Shown here one piece after another: positions 8,334-17,104 of a stretch of 64,000 nt of DNA. Position 1 is the stretch's first letter. Every line of letters starts with the position of its first letter. This DNA comes from Pontibacter russatus (GTDB lineage Bacteria > Bacteroidota > Bacteroidia > Cytophagales > Hymenobacteraceae). The position numbers were made by a program, and so were the translations under genes. The stretch is taken from assembly GCF_009931655.1 (NCBI RefSeq), contig NZ_CP047984.1, positions 4,419,001 through 4,483,000 on the forward strand, given 5' to 3'. Under the pieces are notes generated by a model. It did no database searches and was not told the origin of the DNA. It saw only the letters and a list, made by a program, of their open reading frames with translations.

Positions 8334-8482
8334 TGCTGCAAGAGCCGAAAAGGTTCCTGTGATAGTTAAGATGATCGACATAAAATCCTGATTGTTAGGA
8401 GTATATATGAAAGGGTCTCGTATTATAGTGAAATGCTATATTAGAAGCAAATAAACTTATACCCAAAATGTAAACCTAAAAA

Positions 8483-8529
8483 TGTGGATAATGTGGATAA
8501 GTGGAGTGGAAAACCATAATTTATCCACA
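8483..8529. promoter_or_regulatory. Three perfect DnaA boxes
   Basis: TGTGGATAA occurs in tandem at 8483-8491 and 8492-8500, and its complement TTATCCACA at 8521-8529. These match the high-affinity DnaA consensus exactly. They lie directly upstream of the AAAGTGG boxes and mraZ promoter, so DnaA may regulate the division cluster. GTGG also recurs through the AAAGTGG arrays, so part of the similarity could belong to that repeat family. Confidence 0.6.
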
Positions 8530-8555
8530 AAGTGGTAAAAAGTGGGAGATTGTGG
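8529..8555 (+). promoter_or_regulatory. mraZ: AAAGTGG direct repeats at the mraZ promoter (MraZ box candidate)
   Basis: AAAGTGG at 8529-8535 and 8539-8545, and a weaker ATTGTGG at 8549-8555, are spaced exactly 10 bp apart. They end against the -33 element of the mraZ promoter. MraZ proteins of other phyla bind three or more short direct repeats at 10-bp spacing (AAAGTG[T/G] in mollicutes, TGGG-containing repeats in E. coli) and repress their own operon. The same role is inferred here. Confidence 0.65.
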
Positions 8556-8585
8556 TTGCCGTCTTTGGCTGAATCGCTACATTTG
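8556..8585 (+). promoter_or_regulatory. Promoter of the mraZ/dcw operon
   Basis: TTG at 8556-8558, a 19-bp spacer and TACATTTG at 8578-8585 match the Bacteroidota -33/-7 consensus (TTTG, TAnnTTTG). The expected start would give a short leader of about 30 nt before the mraZ ATG at 8624. Confidence 0.7.
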
Positions 8586-8623
8586 TAGAGTGCGAAATCT
8601 ACATGGTCTAAACCTCTAAGCCT

Positions 8624-9091
8624 ATGAATTTTCTCTCTGGCGAATATGAGTGCAAGATTGACCCCAAAGGAAGATTGGTTTTACCTGCGAAGATAAAAAC
8701 CAACCTGCCCGAGGAGTCTGGCAACCATGTGGTGCTGATGAGAGGATTTGAGCCTTGCCTGGTGCTGTACCCCAAGGCAGAGTGGAAGGTGATCTATGAC
8801 AAGGTGGCCGGGCTGAACGAGTTCAACGAGGAGTACCGCCACTTTCAGCGGAACTTCTTCCGGGGCAACACCGAGATTGAGCTGGACGGCACGGGTCGTT
8901 TCATCGTCCCGAAGACCATGGCGCGTTTCGCGGAACTTGACAAAGAGGCGATTGTGGTGGGGCTCGGGAACCGCGTGGAGATATGGAACCCTGACCGGTA
9001 TGAGGATTTCCTCATCAAGGACCAGCAGAATTTCTCACAGCTCGCCCAGAAGTTTCTGGGGGATAAACCGGCTGAAGAGCCGCTGATGTAA
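8624..9091 (+). CDS. mraZ: MraZ, transcriptional regulator of the division/cell-wall cluster
   Basis: 155-aa protein with two MraZ/AbrB-like swapped-hairpin domains. The first begins FLSGEYECKIDPKGRLVLPAK (about residues 3-23). The second is around GNTEIELDGTGRFIVPKTMARFA. Both contain the DxKGR/DxxGR core that contacts DNA in this family. MraZ usually forms ring-shaped oligomers, binds repeat boxes before its own gene and represses the operon; matching boxes are present at 8529-8555. The stop is 3 bp before rsmH, so the pair is co-translated or tightly coupled. Confidence 0.95.
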   Translation: MNFLSGEYECKIDPKGRLVLPAKIKTNLPEESGNHVVLMRGFEPCLVLYPKAEWKVIYDKVAGLNEFNEEYRHFQRNFFRGNTEIELDGTGRFIVPKTMARFAELDKEAIVVGLGNRVEIWNPDRYEDFLIKDQQNFSQLAQKFLGDKPAEEPLM

Positions 9092-9094
9092 TAA

Positions 9095-10015
9095 ATGGAG
9101 TACCACCGACCGGTCATGTTAGAGGAGTCAGTAGCGGCTTTGGCCGTGAAGCCGGAGGGCATCTATGTAGACGTGACCTTTGGCGGCGGCGGGCATTCGG
9201 CACTCATCGCAAGCAGGCTTACAACCGGTAAGCTGTACGGTTTTGACCAGGACCGCGATGCAGAGGAGCAGGCGAAGAAGCTGGCTGGCGCTACATTCCA
9301 GTTTGTCCGCGCCAACTTCCGCGACCTCAAAAAATACCTGCGCCTGTACCGCATCACAGCGGTAGACGGTGTTCTGGCTGATCTGGGGGTGTCGTCGCAC
9401 CAGTTCGATGTGCCGGAGCGCGGCTTCTCCACCCGCTTCGATGGCCCGTTGGACATGCGCATGAACCCGGAGTCGGGCATGACGGCGCAGGAGGTGCTGG
9501 AAACCTACCCGGAGGAGCAACTGCACCGCATCTTCGGCATATATGGTGAGGTGAAGAACGCCAAGACGCTGGCCCGCACGGTGGTGGAGAAGCGAAGCAG
9601 AGCGCCGCTGCACACCATCAGCGACTTTAAGCAGGCGATAAGCTCCTGCACGCCGAAAGGCAAAGAGAACAAATACCTGGCGCAGGTCTTTCAGGCGCTC
9701 CGCATCGAGGTTAACGACGAGATGAAGGCCCTGGAGGAGATGCTGGAGCAGGCCACGGAGCTGCTGAAGCCCGGCGGGCGACTGGCGGTGATTTCTTACC
9801 ACTCGCTGGAAGACAGGCTTGTGAAGAATTATATCGGTAAAGGAAAGTTTTTCGGGGAGGTGGAGAAGGACCTGTTCGGAAACGAGATAAAACCGCTGGA
9901 GGCGGTGCACCGCAAACCCATCACACCATCCGGGCAGGAACTGCTGCAGAACAGCCGCTCGAGAAGCGCGAAGCTACGGGTGGCAGAGAAGAAGGAGGAG
10001 CGCGTGCGAAAGTAA
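9095..10015 (+). CDS. rsmH: 16S rRNA (cytosine1402-N4)-methyltransferase
   Basis: 306-aa SAM-dependent methyltransferase that modifies the ribosomal P site. It starts with the conserved YHRPVMLEE. Then come the SAM-binding strand VDVTFGGGGHSALI, LADLGVSSHQFDVPERGFS, the RFDGPLDMRMN motif and NDEMKALEEML. The second-half signature ISYHSLEDRLVKNYI is also intact. Length and gene position (second in the dcw cluster) are standard. Confidence 0.95.
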   Translation: MEYHRPVMLEESVAALAVKPEGIYVDVTFGGGGHSALIASRLTTGKLYGFDQDRDAEEQAKKLAGATFQFVRANFRDLKKYLRLYRITAVDGVLADLGVSSHQFDVPERGFSTRFDGPLDMRMNPESGMTAQEVLETYPEEQLHRIFGIYGEVKNAKTLARTVVEKRSRAPLHTISDFKQAISSCTPKGKENKYLAQVFQALRIEVNDEMKALEEMLEQATELLKPGGRLAVISYHSLEDRLVKNYIGKGKFFGEVEKDLFGNEIKPLEAVHRKPITPSGQELLQNSRSRSAKLRVAEKKEERVRK

Positions 10016-10044
10016 AGCATACGATTAGCTAAGGGGGGATTTTT

Positions 10045-10476
10045 ATGGCTTCAAACGTACTAACAAGGAAGGCAGAGGCGCCCAGGGGTAACCTGGCGCG
10101 TGTAAAGCCAGCACCGGAAGTGCCTAAGCCTCCGAAGGCCAGGGGCTTCAGCCTCTTTGCGCTGCTTGACAAGTATGCCAACGTTGATGCCCTGTTTGAG
10201 CACGGCGTTCCCCTCAAGTTTATGCCGCACGTCCTTTTCCTGACGGGCATCACCCTCTTCTATATAGGCAACACACACTTCGCCGAGAAGACCATCCGCA
10301 AGATAGACAAGACCAAAGTAGAGACAGAAGACCTGCGCGCTGATTTCACGACGCTGAAGTCTGAGTATATGGAGGCCAGCAAGCAGTCGGAGGTGGCACG
10401 CAATGTGGCGCCCCTCGGCCTGGTCGAAAGTTCATCTCCACCCTTTCAAGTGATTGTGCCCGCCGATGAATATTAA
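10045..10476 (+). CDS. ftsL: FtsL-like cell-division protein
   Basis: 143 aa with a strong AAGGGGGG ribosome-binding site before ATG 10045. A basic, Pro-rich cytoplasmic segment of about 65 residues leads to one membrane helix (MPHVLFLTGITLFYIGN, about residues 67-85) and a periplasmic coiled-coil-like part with heptad hydrophobics (IRKIDKTKVETEDLRADFTT). This layout and the position between rsmH and the PBP gene are those of FtsL, which recruits and activates FtsWI with FtsQ/FtsB. Sequence similarity among FtsL proteins is always low, so the call rests mainly on topology and context. The end overlaps the next gene by 11 bp. Confidence 0.75.
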   Translation: MASNVLTRKAEAPRGNLARVKPAPEVPKPPKARGFSLFALLDKYANVDALFEHGVPLKFMPHVLFLTGITLFYIGNTHFAEKTIRKIDKTKVETEDLRADFTTLKSEYMEASKQSEVARNVAPLGLVESSSPPFQVIVPADEY

Positions 10477-12568
10477 GAAATCCATACTGGTCCGGGTAAG
10501 GGTGGCATTCCTGCTGGTGTGCCTTTTTGCGTGCGCGATAGTTTACAAAATCGTGCAGATCCAGTTTATGGACGGGCAGAAGTGGAAGAGCATCTCCAAA
10601 GAGCGCCGCATCTACTACAAACCGGTGGCGGCCACCCGGGGCAACATCTTCTCCGACAACGGCAGCATCCTGGCCACCTCGCTTCCCTTCTACCGCGTGG
10701 CACTAGACCCGACGGTGGCGAAAGCCGAAACCTTCAACAGCGGCGTAGACTCGCTGGCCCTGCTGCTCTCTGATTTCTTCGGCGACAGGTCGGCCGACTA
10801 CTACCGCCGCAAGATCAAGAACGCCCGCCACTCCGACCGCCAGTATATCCGCCTGAACAGCCGCCAGATCAATTACCAGGAGAAGAAGATGATGGCGAAG
10901 TGGCCCATCTTCCGCGAAGGCAAGGGCCGGGGCGGCGTCATATTCGAGAAGGTGGAGAAACGCTTCAAGCCCTTCGGCCTCCTGGCCGACCGCACCATCG
11001 GCTTCATCAACGAGGATATGAACGGCGCCGGGCTGGAGTACAGCTTTAACCAAAACCTGGCCGGCACCGACGGGGAGGCGCTTTTCGAGCGCATCGCCGG
11101 GGGCAGCAAACCTATATATGACGGCACTGACGTAAAGCCGCAGCACGGCTACGACATCAAGACCACTATCGACATTAACCTGCAGGACGTGGCCGAGAAC
11201 GCGCTCTATAAAGCCCTGGAGAAAACAGAGGCGGAGTACGGCTGCGTGATTATGATGGAGGTGGAGACAGGCGAGATCAAGGCTATCGCCAACCTGGGCA
11301 AAACAAAGGGCGGCTATATAGAGGACTACAATTACGCCGTCGGTAACCAGGGGCGCACGGAGCCGGGCTCCACGTTCAAGCTGGCTTCGATGATGGCCCT
11401 TTTCGAGCACGCCCCCCACATCAACCTCACCGACACGGTGGACACGGGCGATGGCCGTTACCGCATCAAGAACACCTATATGACCGACTCGCACCACGGT
11501 GGTTTCGGAAAGATAACGGTGCAGCAGGTGTTTGAGAAGTCGTCGAACATCGGGGTGGCCAAGCTGATGGAGACAACCTTCGGGCAGGACCAGCAGGCCT
11601 ATGTGGACTACCTGCACAAGTTCGGCCTGGGCAGCACGCTGGGCTTCCAGATGGACGGCGAGGCGAGGCCCTATATGAAGAGCCCGCAGGACAGGAACTG
11701 GTACGGCACCACGCTCACCTCCATGTCCATTGGGTATGAACTGAAGCTGTCGCCGCTGCAGACGCTTGCCTTTTACAACGCCGTGGCCAACAACGGGGTG
11801 AAGGTGCAGCCCATTATCGTAAAGGAAATCCGCAAGGCCGACAATGTCATCCAGTCGTTCAGCACCCGCGTGCTGAACGAGAAAATCTGCTCTGACGAAA
11901 CGCTGAAGAAGCTGAAGGCGATGCTGGAGGGCGTGGTGACGCACGGCACGGCCAGGAACATCCTGAGCGAAGACTATAAAATAGCCGGCAAGACAGGCAC
12001 GGCGCGCAAAGTCAAGAACGGCCGGTATGTAAGGGAGTACTCCACCTCCTTTGTCGGCTACTTCCCGGCTGATAACCCCAAGTATTCGTGCATTGTCATC
12101 ATCGACAGCCCGCAGGGCGTGAACGTGTATGGCAGCGATGTGGCGGCGCCGGTGTTCAAAGAGTTGGCCGATAAGGCCTTCGCCCGCGATCTGGCCATGC
12201 ACAAGCCCCTGCAGGCGCGCATAGCGCCGGACAAGGAAAGCCTTCCGGTGGTAAAGGCGGGCAACTTTGACGACCTGACCGTGATCCTGAACAGGATGGG
12301 CATCAGCAGCCATGCCACAGCGGCCGCAGATGAGGAGTGGGTGAAAGTGGAGCAGCAGCGCCGGTCGCTCAACTTTACCCCGAACGAAGTGCTGGAGGGC
12401 AAAGTGCCCGACGTAACCGGCATGACGCTGCGCGACGCGCTATATATACTGGGCAACCAGCACCTCGAGGTGCAGGTGGAAGGCTTTGGCAAAAGGGTGC
12501 AGAAGCAGTCGGTGAAGCCGGGCACGGATATCATCAAAGACAAGAATATAACCATTACGCTTAGCTGA
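10466..12568 (+). CDS. ftsI: Division-specific penicillin-binding protein (FtsI/PBP3) with PASTA domain
   Basis: 700-aa transpeptidase that cross-links septal peptidoglycan. One N-terminal membrane helix follows the ATG at 10466; a TTG 12 bp upstream is an alternative start. The PBP dimer domain comes next. The transpeptidase motifs are S302-T-F-K (EPGSTFK), SSN near 359 and KTGT near 509. A single C-terminal PASTA domain begins VPDVTGMTLRDALYIL near residue 640. PASTA domains on division PBPs are common in Bacteroidota. The gene overlaps ftsL by 11 bp and murE by one base (TGATG), indicating translational coupling. Confidence 0.9.
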   Translation: MNIKKSILVRVRVAFLLVCLFACAIVYKIVQIQFMDGQKWKSISKERRIYYKPVAATRGNIFSDNGSILATSLPFYRVALDPTVAKAETFNSGVDSLALLLSDFFGDRSADYYRRKIKNARHSDRQYIRLNSRQINYQEKKMMAKWPIFREGKGRGGVIFEKVEKRFKPFGLLADRTIGFINEDMNGAGLEYSFNQNLAGTDGEALFERIAGGSKPIYDGTDVKPQHGYDIKTTIDINLQDVAENALYKALEKTEAEYGCVIMMEVETGEIKAIANLGKTKGGYIEDYNYAVGNQGRTEPGSTFKLASMMALFEHAPHINLTDTVDTGDGRYRIKNTYMTDSHHGGFGKITVQQVFEKSSNIGVAKLMETTFGQDQQAYVDYLHKFGLGSTLGFQMDGEARPYMKSPQDRNWYGTTLTSMSIGYELKLSPLQTLAFYNAVANNGVKVQPIIVKEIRKADNVIQSFSTRVLNEKICSDETLKKLKAMLEGVVTHGTARNILSEDYKIAGKTGTARKVKNGRYVREYSTSFVGYFPADNPKYSCIVIIDSPQGVNVYGSDVAAPVFKELADKAFARDLAMHKPLQARIAPDKESLPVVKAGNFDDLTVILNRMGISSHATAAADEEWVKVEQQRRSLNFTPNEVLEGKVPDVTGMTLRDALYILGNQHLEVQVEGFGKRVQKQSVKPGTDIIKDKNITITLS

Positions 12569-14031
12569 TGCAGTTGCTGCAGACCATACTGACCGATGTA
12601 AACGTGCTGGACACCCGCGGAACGCTGGATGTGCCGGTGGCAGGCCTTGCGTTCGACTCGCGCCAGGTGCGGGAGGGGGTGGTGTTCGTGGCAGTGCGTG
12701 GGGCGCAGGCAGATGGCCATGACTATATAGCTGCGGCCGCAGGGGCCAATGCCGTGGCCATTGTGTGCGAGCAACTGCCAGCGCAAACGCAGCAGGGCAT
12801 AACGTATGTGGTGGTGGAGAATTCGGCACAGGCGCTGGGGCAGATGGCCTCGGCCTTTCACGGCCACCCCTCCCGCAAGCTGAAGCTGGTGGGGGTGACG
12901 GGCACGAACGGTAAAACAACCTCTGTCACGCTGCTGCACCGGCTGTTCCGGGAGCTGGGCTACCACGTGGGGCTGCTCTCCACGGTGCAAAACCAGATAG
13001 ATGAGGAGGTGATTCCGGCCACGCACACCACACCGGACGCCGTGAAGCTGAATGAACTGCTGGCTTATATGGTGACTGCGGGCTGCACGCACTGCTTTAT
13101 GGAGGTGAGTTCGCATGCCATGGTACAGCAGCGCGTGGCGGGGCTGACGTTTGCGGGCGGCGTTTTCACCAACATCACCCACGACCACCTCGACTACCAC
13201 GGCACCTTTGATGCATATATAAAGGCCAAGAAGTCCTTCTTTGACTTGTTGCCGAAAGGCGCCTTTGCACTGATAAACGCAGACGACAAGCGTGGGCCAG
13301 TGATGGTGCAGAACACCAGGGCTAAAGTGCGATATTATGCGCTGCGCAAGGCCGTGGACTTCAAAGCCCGCATCATCGACAACACGCTGCAGGGCCTGCA
13401 CCTGGAAGTGGACGGCCATGAGATATGGTGCAAGCTGATCGGGTCGTTTAACGCCTATAACCTGCTGGCCGCATATGGCGTGGCGGTGCAGCTGGGTGAG
13501 GACCCGTTGGAGGCGCTGACGGTGCTCTCAAGCCTGAGCTCTGCTGCCGGCCGCTTCGACTATATCGTCTCGGAGGGGCAGATTACGGCCATTGTGGATT
13601 ACGCCCATACACCGGATGCGCTGGAGAACGTGCTGAGCACCATCCAGCAGATCCGCAACCCAACGCAGCAGGTGATCACGGTGGTGGGCTGCGGCGGCAA
13701 CCGCGATGCGGCGAAGCGCCCGCTGATGGCGGACATTGCCTGCCGCCTGAGCGACAAAGTAATCCTGACTTCAGACAATCCGCGCTATGAGGAGCCGCAG
13801 GCCATCCTGGAAGATATGCAGAAGGGCGTGAAGCCGCTTGATTACAAGAAAACTTTATCCGTGCTGGACCGGCGCGAAGCCATCAAGACGGCCTGCATGC
13901 TGGCCGAGCCGAACGACATCATCCTGGTGGCGGGCAAGGGCCATGAGACTTACCAGGAGGTGAAAGGCGTGAAGCATGCTTTTGACGATAAGCAGGTGCT
14001 GCGCCAGCTGTTTCAGCAGTTGGGCAAGTAG
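12568..14031 (+). CDS. murE: UDP-MurNAc-tripeptide synthetase MurE (meso-DAP type)
   Basis: 487-aa Mur ligase that adds the third stem-peptide residue in the cytoplasm. It has the ATP-binding P-loop VTGTNGKTTSVTLLHR (about residues 110-125), the central-domain THTTPDAVKLNELL and the MEVSSHAMVQQRV segment. The DNPR motif at residues 403-406 is the accepted marker for meso-diaminopimelate rather than lysine specificity, so the cell wall should be of A1-gamma type. It overlaps the ftsI stop by one base and is followed by mraY after 61 bp containing a TATATA run. Confidence 0.95.
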   Translation: MQLLQTILTDVNVLDTRGTLDVPVAGLAFDSRQVREGVVFVAVRGAQADGHDYIAAAAGANAVAIVCEQLPAQTQQGITYVVVENSAQALGQMASAFHGHPSRKLKLVGVTGTNGKTTSVTLLHRLFRELGYHVGLLSTVQNQIDEEVIPATHTTPDAVKLNELLAYMVTAGCTHCFMEVSSHAMVQQRVAGLTFAGGVFTNITHDHLDYHGTFDAYIKAKKSFFDLLPKGAFALINADDKRGPVMVQNTRAKVRYYALRKAVDFKARIIDNTLQGLHLEVDGHEIWCKLIGSFNAYNLLAAYGVAVQLGEDPLEALTVLSSLSSAAGRFDYIVSEGQITAIVDYAHTPDALENVLSTIQQIRNPTQQVITVVGCGGNRDAAKRPLMADIACRLSDKVILTSDNPRYEEPQAILEDMQKGVKPLDYKKTLSVLDRREAIKTACMLAEPNDIILVAGKGHETYQEVKGVKHAFDDKQVLRQLFQQLGK

Positions 14032-14092
14032 CCATATATAGATTAAGTATAGAGTACAGAATAAACAGCCAAAGGTAACCGAATACGATTTA

Positions 14093-15313
14093 ATGCTTTA
14101 CTACCTCTTTACATACCTTGACCGGGAGTTCGACCTGTTCGGCGCCGGTGTATTCCAGTACATCTCCTTCCGGGCGGGTATGGCTACGCTGGTGTCGCTG
14201 CTGATTGCCATGATCTTCGGCGGCAGGCTGATAAAGGTGCTCCAGCGCAAGCAGGTGGGCGAGAGCATCCGTGACCTGGGCCTGGAGGGGCAGATGGAGA
14301 AGAAGGGGACTCCGACCATGGGCGGCCTCATCATCCTGCTCGCCATTCTGGTGCCGACGCTGCTCTTCGCGCGCCTCGACAACGTGTATGTGCAGCTGAT
14401 GCTGGTGTCTACCGTCTGGCTGGGCCTCATCGGCTTTCTGGACGACTACATCAAAATTTTCAGGAAAAACAAGGAAGGGCTTGCCGGGCGCTTTAAAATA
14501 CTGGGCCAGGTGGGGCTGGGGCTGATTGTCGGCTTCACCCTGTATTTCAGCGACGACGTGACGGTGCGGCAGTATATCTTCTCCGACGGCACCGTTTCGG
14601 CTGTGGATGCCACCAGCCGCTACACCGACGTAAAGTCTATGATCACCACCATCCCGTTCCGCCGCAACAACGAACTGGACTACTGCAACCTCTTTGCCTT
14701 CGCCGGTCCGCTCTTCCAGGACTGGTCCTGCTATTTATATATCCCCTTTGTCATCCTGATCATCACCGCCGTCTCCAACGGGGCCAACATCACGGACGGC
14801 ATCGACGGGTTGGCCGCGGGCACGTCCGCCATCATTGGCATGACGCTGGCGATTTTTACTTACGTGTCGGGTAACACCATTTTCGCGGATTACCTCGACA
14901 TCATGTTCATCCCGAACTCCGGTGAACTGGCCATTTTCTGTCTCGCCTTTGTGGGGGCCTGCGTGGGTTTCCTGTGGTACAATACCTACCCGGCGCAGGT
15001 GTTCATGGGCGATACGGGCAGCCTGGCCATCGGCGGCATTATCGCAGTGCTGGCCCTGATTGTACGCAAAGAACTGCTGATTCCGATACTGTGCGGCATT
15101 TTCCTGGTCGAGAACCTGTCGGTGATGCTGCAGGTGAGCTACTTTAAGTACACGCGCAAGAAATACGGCGAGGGCCGCCGCATCTTCAAGATGTCGCCGC
15201 TCCACCACCACTACCAGAAGTCAGGCTACCACGAGTCGAAAATCGTGGGCCGCTTCTGGATTGTGGGCATCATGTTGGCCATCCTGACGCTGGCGACATT
15301 GAAACTGAGATGA
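14093..15313 (+). CDS. mraY: Phospho-MurNAc-pentapeptide transferase
   Basis: 406-aa polytopic enzyme that makes lipid I by transferring phospho-MurNAc-pentapeptide to undecaprenyl phosphate. Family signatures are [11 protein letters not shown], the FLDDYIK motif (catalytic Asp pair), [15 protein letters not shown] and [10 protein letters not shown], and the His-rich [12 protein letters not shown] loop. It is slightly longer than E. coli MraY because of an inserted periplasmic loop around residues 165-220 ([18 protein letters not shown]...), which is usual for Bacteroidota. About ten membrane helices are expected. Confidence 0.95.
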   Translation: MLYYLFTYLDREFDLFGAGVFQYISFRAGMATLVSLLIAMIFGGRLIKVLQRKQVGESIRDLGLEGQMEKKGTPTMGGLIILLAILVPTLLFARLDNVYVQLMLVSTVWLGLIGFLDDYIKIFRKNKEGLAGRFKILGQVGLGLIVGFTLYFSDDVTVRQYIFSDGTVSAVDATSRYTDVKSMITTIPFRRNNELDYCNLFAFAGPLFQDWSCYLYIPFVILIITAVSNGANITDGIDGLAAGTSAIIGMTLAIFTYVSGNTIFADYLDIMFIPNSGELAIFCLAFVGACVGFLWYNTYPAQVFMGDTGSLAIGGIIAVLALIVRKELLIPILCGIFLVENLSVMLQVSYFKYTRKKYGEGRRIFKMSPLHHHYQKSGYHESKIVGRFWIVGIMLAILTLATLKLR

Positions 15314-15342
15314 AGGTCGTTATCCGTTACTCATGCGTTTAG

Positions 15343-15718
15343 ATGATGAAGGATGACAAGGAACTGGATGTCTGGAAGAAGAGCAGGGGTTAGCGAACAG
15401 GATATATAGCTTAACAAAATCGTTTCCTAAAGAGGGAATGTTTGGCCTGACCAGTCAGATGCGGCGGGCGGCAGTACCGGTGGCATCAAACATAGCGGAA
15501 GGCTGTGGAAGGCAACATGCCAAAGGCGCGATTCAGATATTTTATATAGCAAGAGGATCTTTGTATGAGCTTGAAAAGCAACTAGATATAGCCTCGGACT
15601 TAGATTACATAAACGAGGCGGTTTTAGTGGATGCCTTGAAGAAATAACAAGTTGTAAGCAAGTGTTGAATGGCTTGATCAAGTATTTCAGAAAGCTGCAG
15701 CCTGCGAACAACGATTAA
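15343..15718 (+). pseudogene. Four-helix-bundle (S23/IVP-type) protein, frameshifted
   Basis: Three frame segments together reconstruct one small protein of about 125 aa. They are KDDKELDVWKKSR (from 15343), then LANRIYSLTKSFPKEG running into MFGLTSQMRRAAVPVASNIA, then EEITSCKQVLNGLIKYFRK up to the stop at 15716. The family is the four-helix-bundle protein first known from intervening sequences in 23S rRNA, common as stray genes in Bacteroidota; its function is unknown. One base is missing near 15387-15393 (a GGGG run) and another near 15633. The gene sits between mraY and murD, an unusual place in an otherwise standard cluster, so it looks inserted. Either it is decayed or the sequence has indel errors. 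Confidence 0.75.
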
Positions 15719-15738
15719 CAAGTAACGAACAACGAAAA

Positions 15739-17079
15739 ATGATAGCGATACTGGGAGGAGGAGAGAGTGGCGTGGGGGCCGCTTTGCTGGCAAAGGCAAA
15801 GGGGCTCGGGGTGTTTGTGTCGGACAGGGGGCAGATACAGGATCAGTACAAAGCGAAACTGGCTACAGCCGCCATCCCCTATGAGGAAGGCGGGCATTCA
15901 GAAGAGCGAATTCTGGGAGCGTCTGAAATAATCAAAAGCCCGGGCATACCGGACAAGGCGCCCATTATACAGAAAGCGAAAGAGCGGCAGATACCGGTTA
16001 TATCGGAGATTGAGTTTGCCGGCAGGTACACCGATGCGAAGTTTATCGGCATCACGGGCACCAACGGCAAGACAACCTCCACGCTGCTGACATACCACCT
16101 TCTGAAAAGCGCAGGGCTGAACGTGGGGCTGGCGGGGAACATCGGGGAGAGCCTGGCGGAGAAGGTGATCGACAACAAGTACGAGTACTATGTGGTGGAG
16201 CTGAGCAGTTTTCAGCTCGACAACATGTACGCGTTCAGGGCGCACATTGCCGTGCTCACCAACATCACCCCGGACCACATGGACCGCTACGAGTACAGCA
16301 TGGAGAAATATGCGGCCTCGAAGCTGCGCATCGCCCAGAACCAGAACAATACGGACTACTTTATATATAACGCCGATGATCATACTATCACTCATGCGCT
16401 GGGTTCTGCTGCGGTTGGCGGAACACCAGTCCCCTTCTCCTTACAGGGGAAAGAGGAGGCAGCCGTCACATTCCAGGGACAGCATATAAAATTAAGCTCC
16501 CCTTTTGTTGAGGGGAGCGTGGACACTTCCAAGTCGAGCCTGATCGGGAAGCACAACCAGTACAATACCATGGCTGCCGTGGCGGTGGCCAAGCTGCTTG
16601 GGGTAAGCGACCGGGAAATTTCGCAGGCGCTGGAAACTTTCCGGAACGCGGATCACCGGCTGCAGGAGGTGGGCGTGGCCAAGGAGGTGACCTATATCAA
16701 CGACTCCAAGGCCACAAACGTGGAGGCGGTGTGGTATGCGCTGGAGGGCATCAAGCAGCCCATTATCTGGATAGCGGGCGGAGTGGACAAGGGCAATGAC
16801 TACAGCACCCTGGTGGAGCTGGCCCGGGAGAAAGTGAAAGTGCTGGTGTGCCTGGGCAAGGACAACGAGAAGCTGAAGCAGGCTTTCGGGCGGGTGGTGC
16901 CCATCATCGCGGAGACCACCTCCATCGAGTACGCCGTGCGCCTGAGCCGCTCCCTGGCCACACCGGGCGACGTGGTGCTGCTGTCGCCGGCGTGCGCCAG
17001 TTTCGATTTGTTTAACAATTACGAGCATCGTGGGCAGCGCTTTAAGGAGGCTGTAGAGAAGATAGTGCTGAAGAAATAA
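15739..17079 (+). CDS. murD: UDP-MurNAc-L-alanine:D-glutamate ligase
   Basis: 446-aa Mur ligase that adds D-Glu to UDP-MurNAc-L-Ala. It has the N-terminal nucleotide fold MIAILGGGESGVGAAL, the P-loop ITGTNGKTTSTLLTYHL (about residues 102-118) and VVELSSFQLDNM. The family motifs NITPDHMDRYE and YINDSKATNVEA follow, then the C-terminal LSPACASFDLFNNYEHRG, which is diagnostic for MurD. It follows the broken S23 gene by 20 bp and precedes ftsW by 25 bp. Confidence 0.95.
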   Translation: MIAILGGGESGVGAALLAKAKGLGVFVSDRGQIQDQYKAKLATAAIPYEEGGHSEERILGASEIIKSPGIPDKAPIIQKAKERQIPVISEIEFAGRYTDAKFIGITGTNGKTTSTLLTYHLLKSAGLNVGLAGNIGESLAEKVIDNKYEYYVVELSSFQLDNMYAFRAHIAVLTNITPDHMDRYEYSMEKYAASKLRIAQNQNNTDYFIYNADDHTITHALGSAAVGGTPVPFSLQGKEEAAVTFQGQHIKLSSPFVEGSVDTSKSSLIGKHNQYNTMAAVAVAKLLGVSDREISQALETFRNADHRLQEVGVAKEVTYINDSKATNVEAVWYALEGIKQPIIWIAGGVDKGNDYSTLVELAREKVKVLVCLGKDNEKLKQAFGRVVPIIAETTSIEYAVRLSRSLATPGDVVLLSPACASFDLFNNYEHRGQRFKEAVEKIVLKK

Positions 17080-17104
17080 GAACACAAACCGGGGCCAAAG
17101 GGGT

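Noticed and set aside
8298..8529. Chromosomal replication origin
   Set aside because: Three DnaA boxes alone are not enough; there is no dnaA/dnaN neighbour, no clear unwinding region, and skew cannot be judged from one window. Kept as DnaA boxes only.
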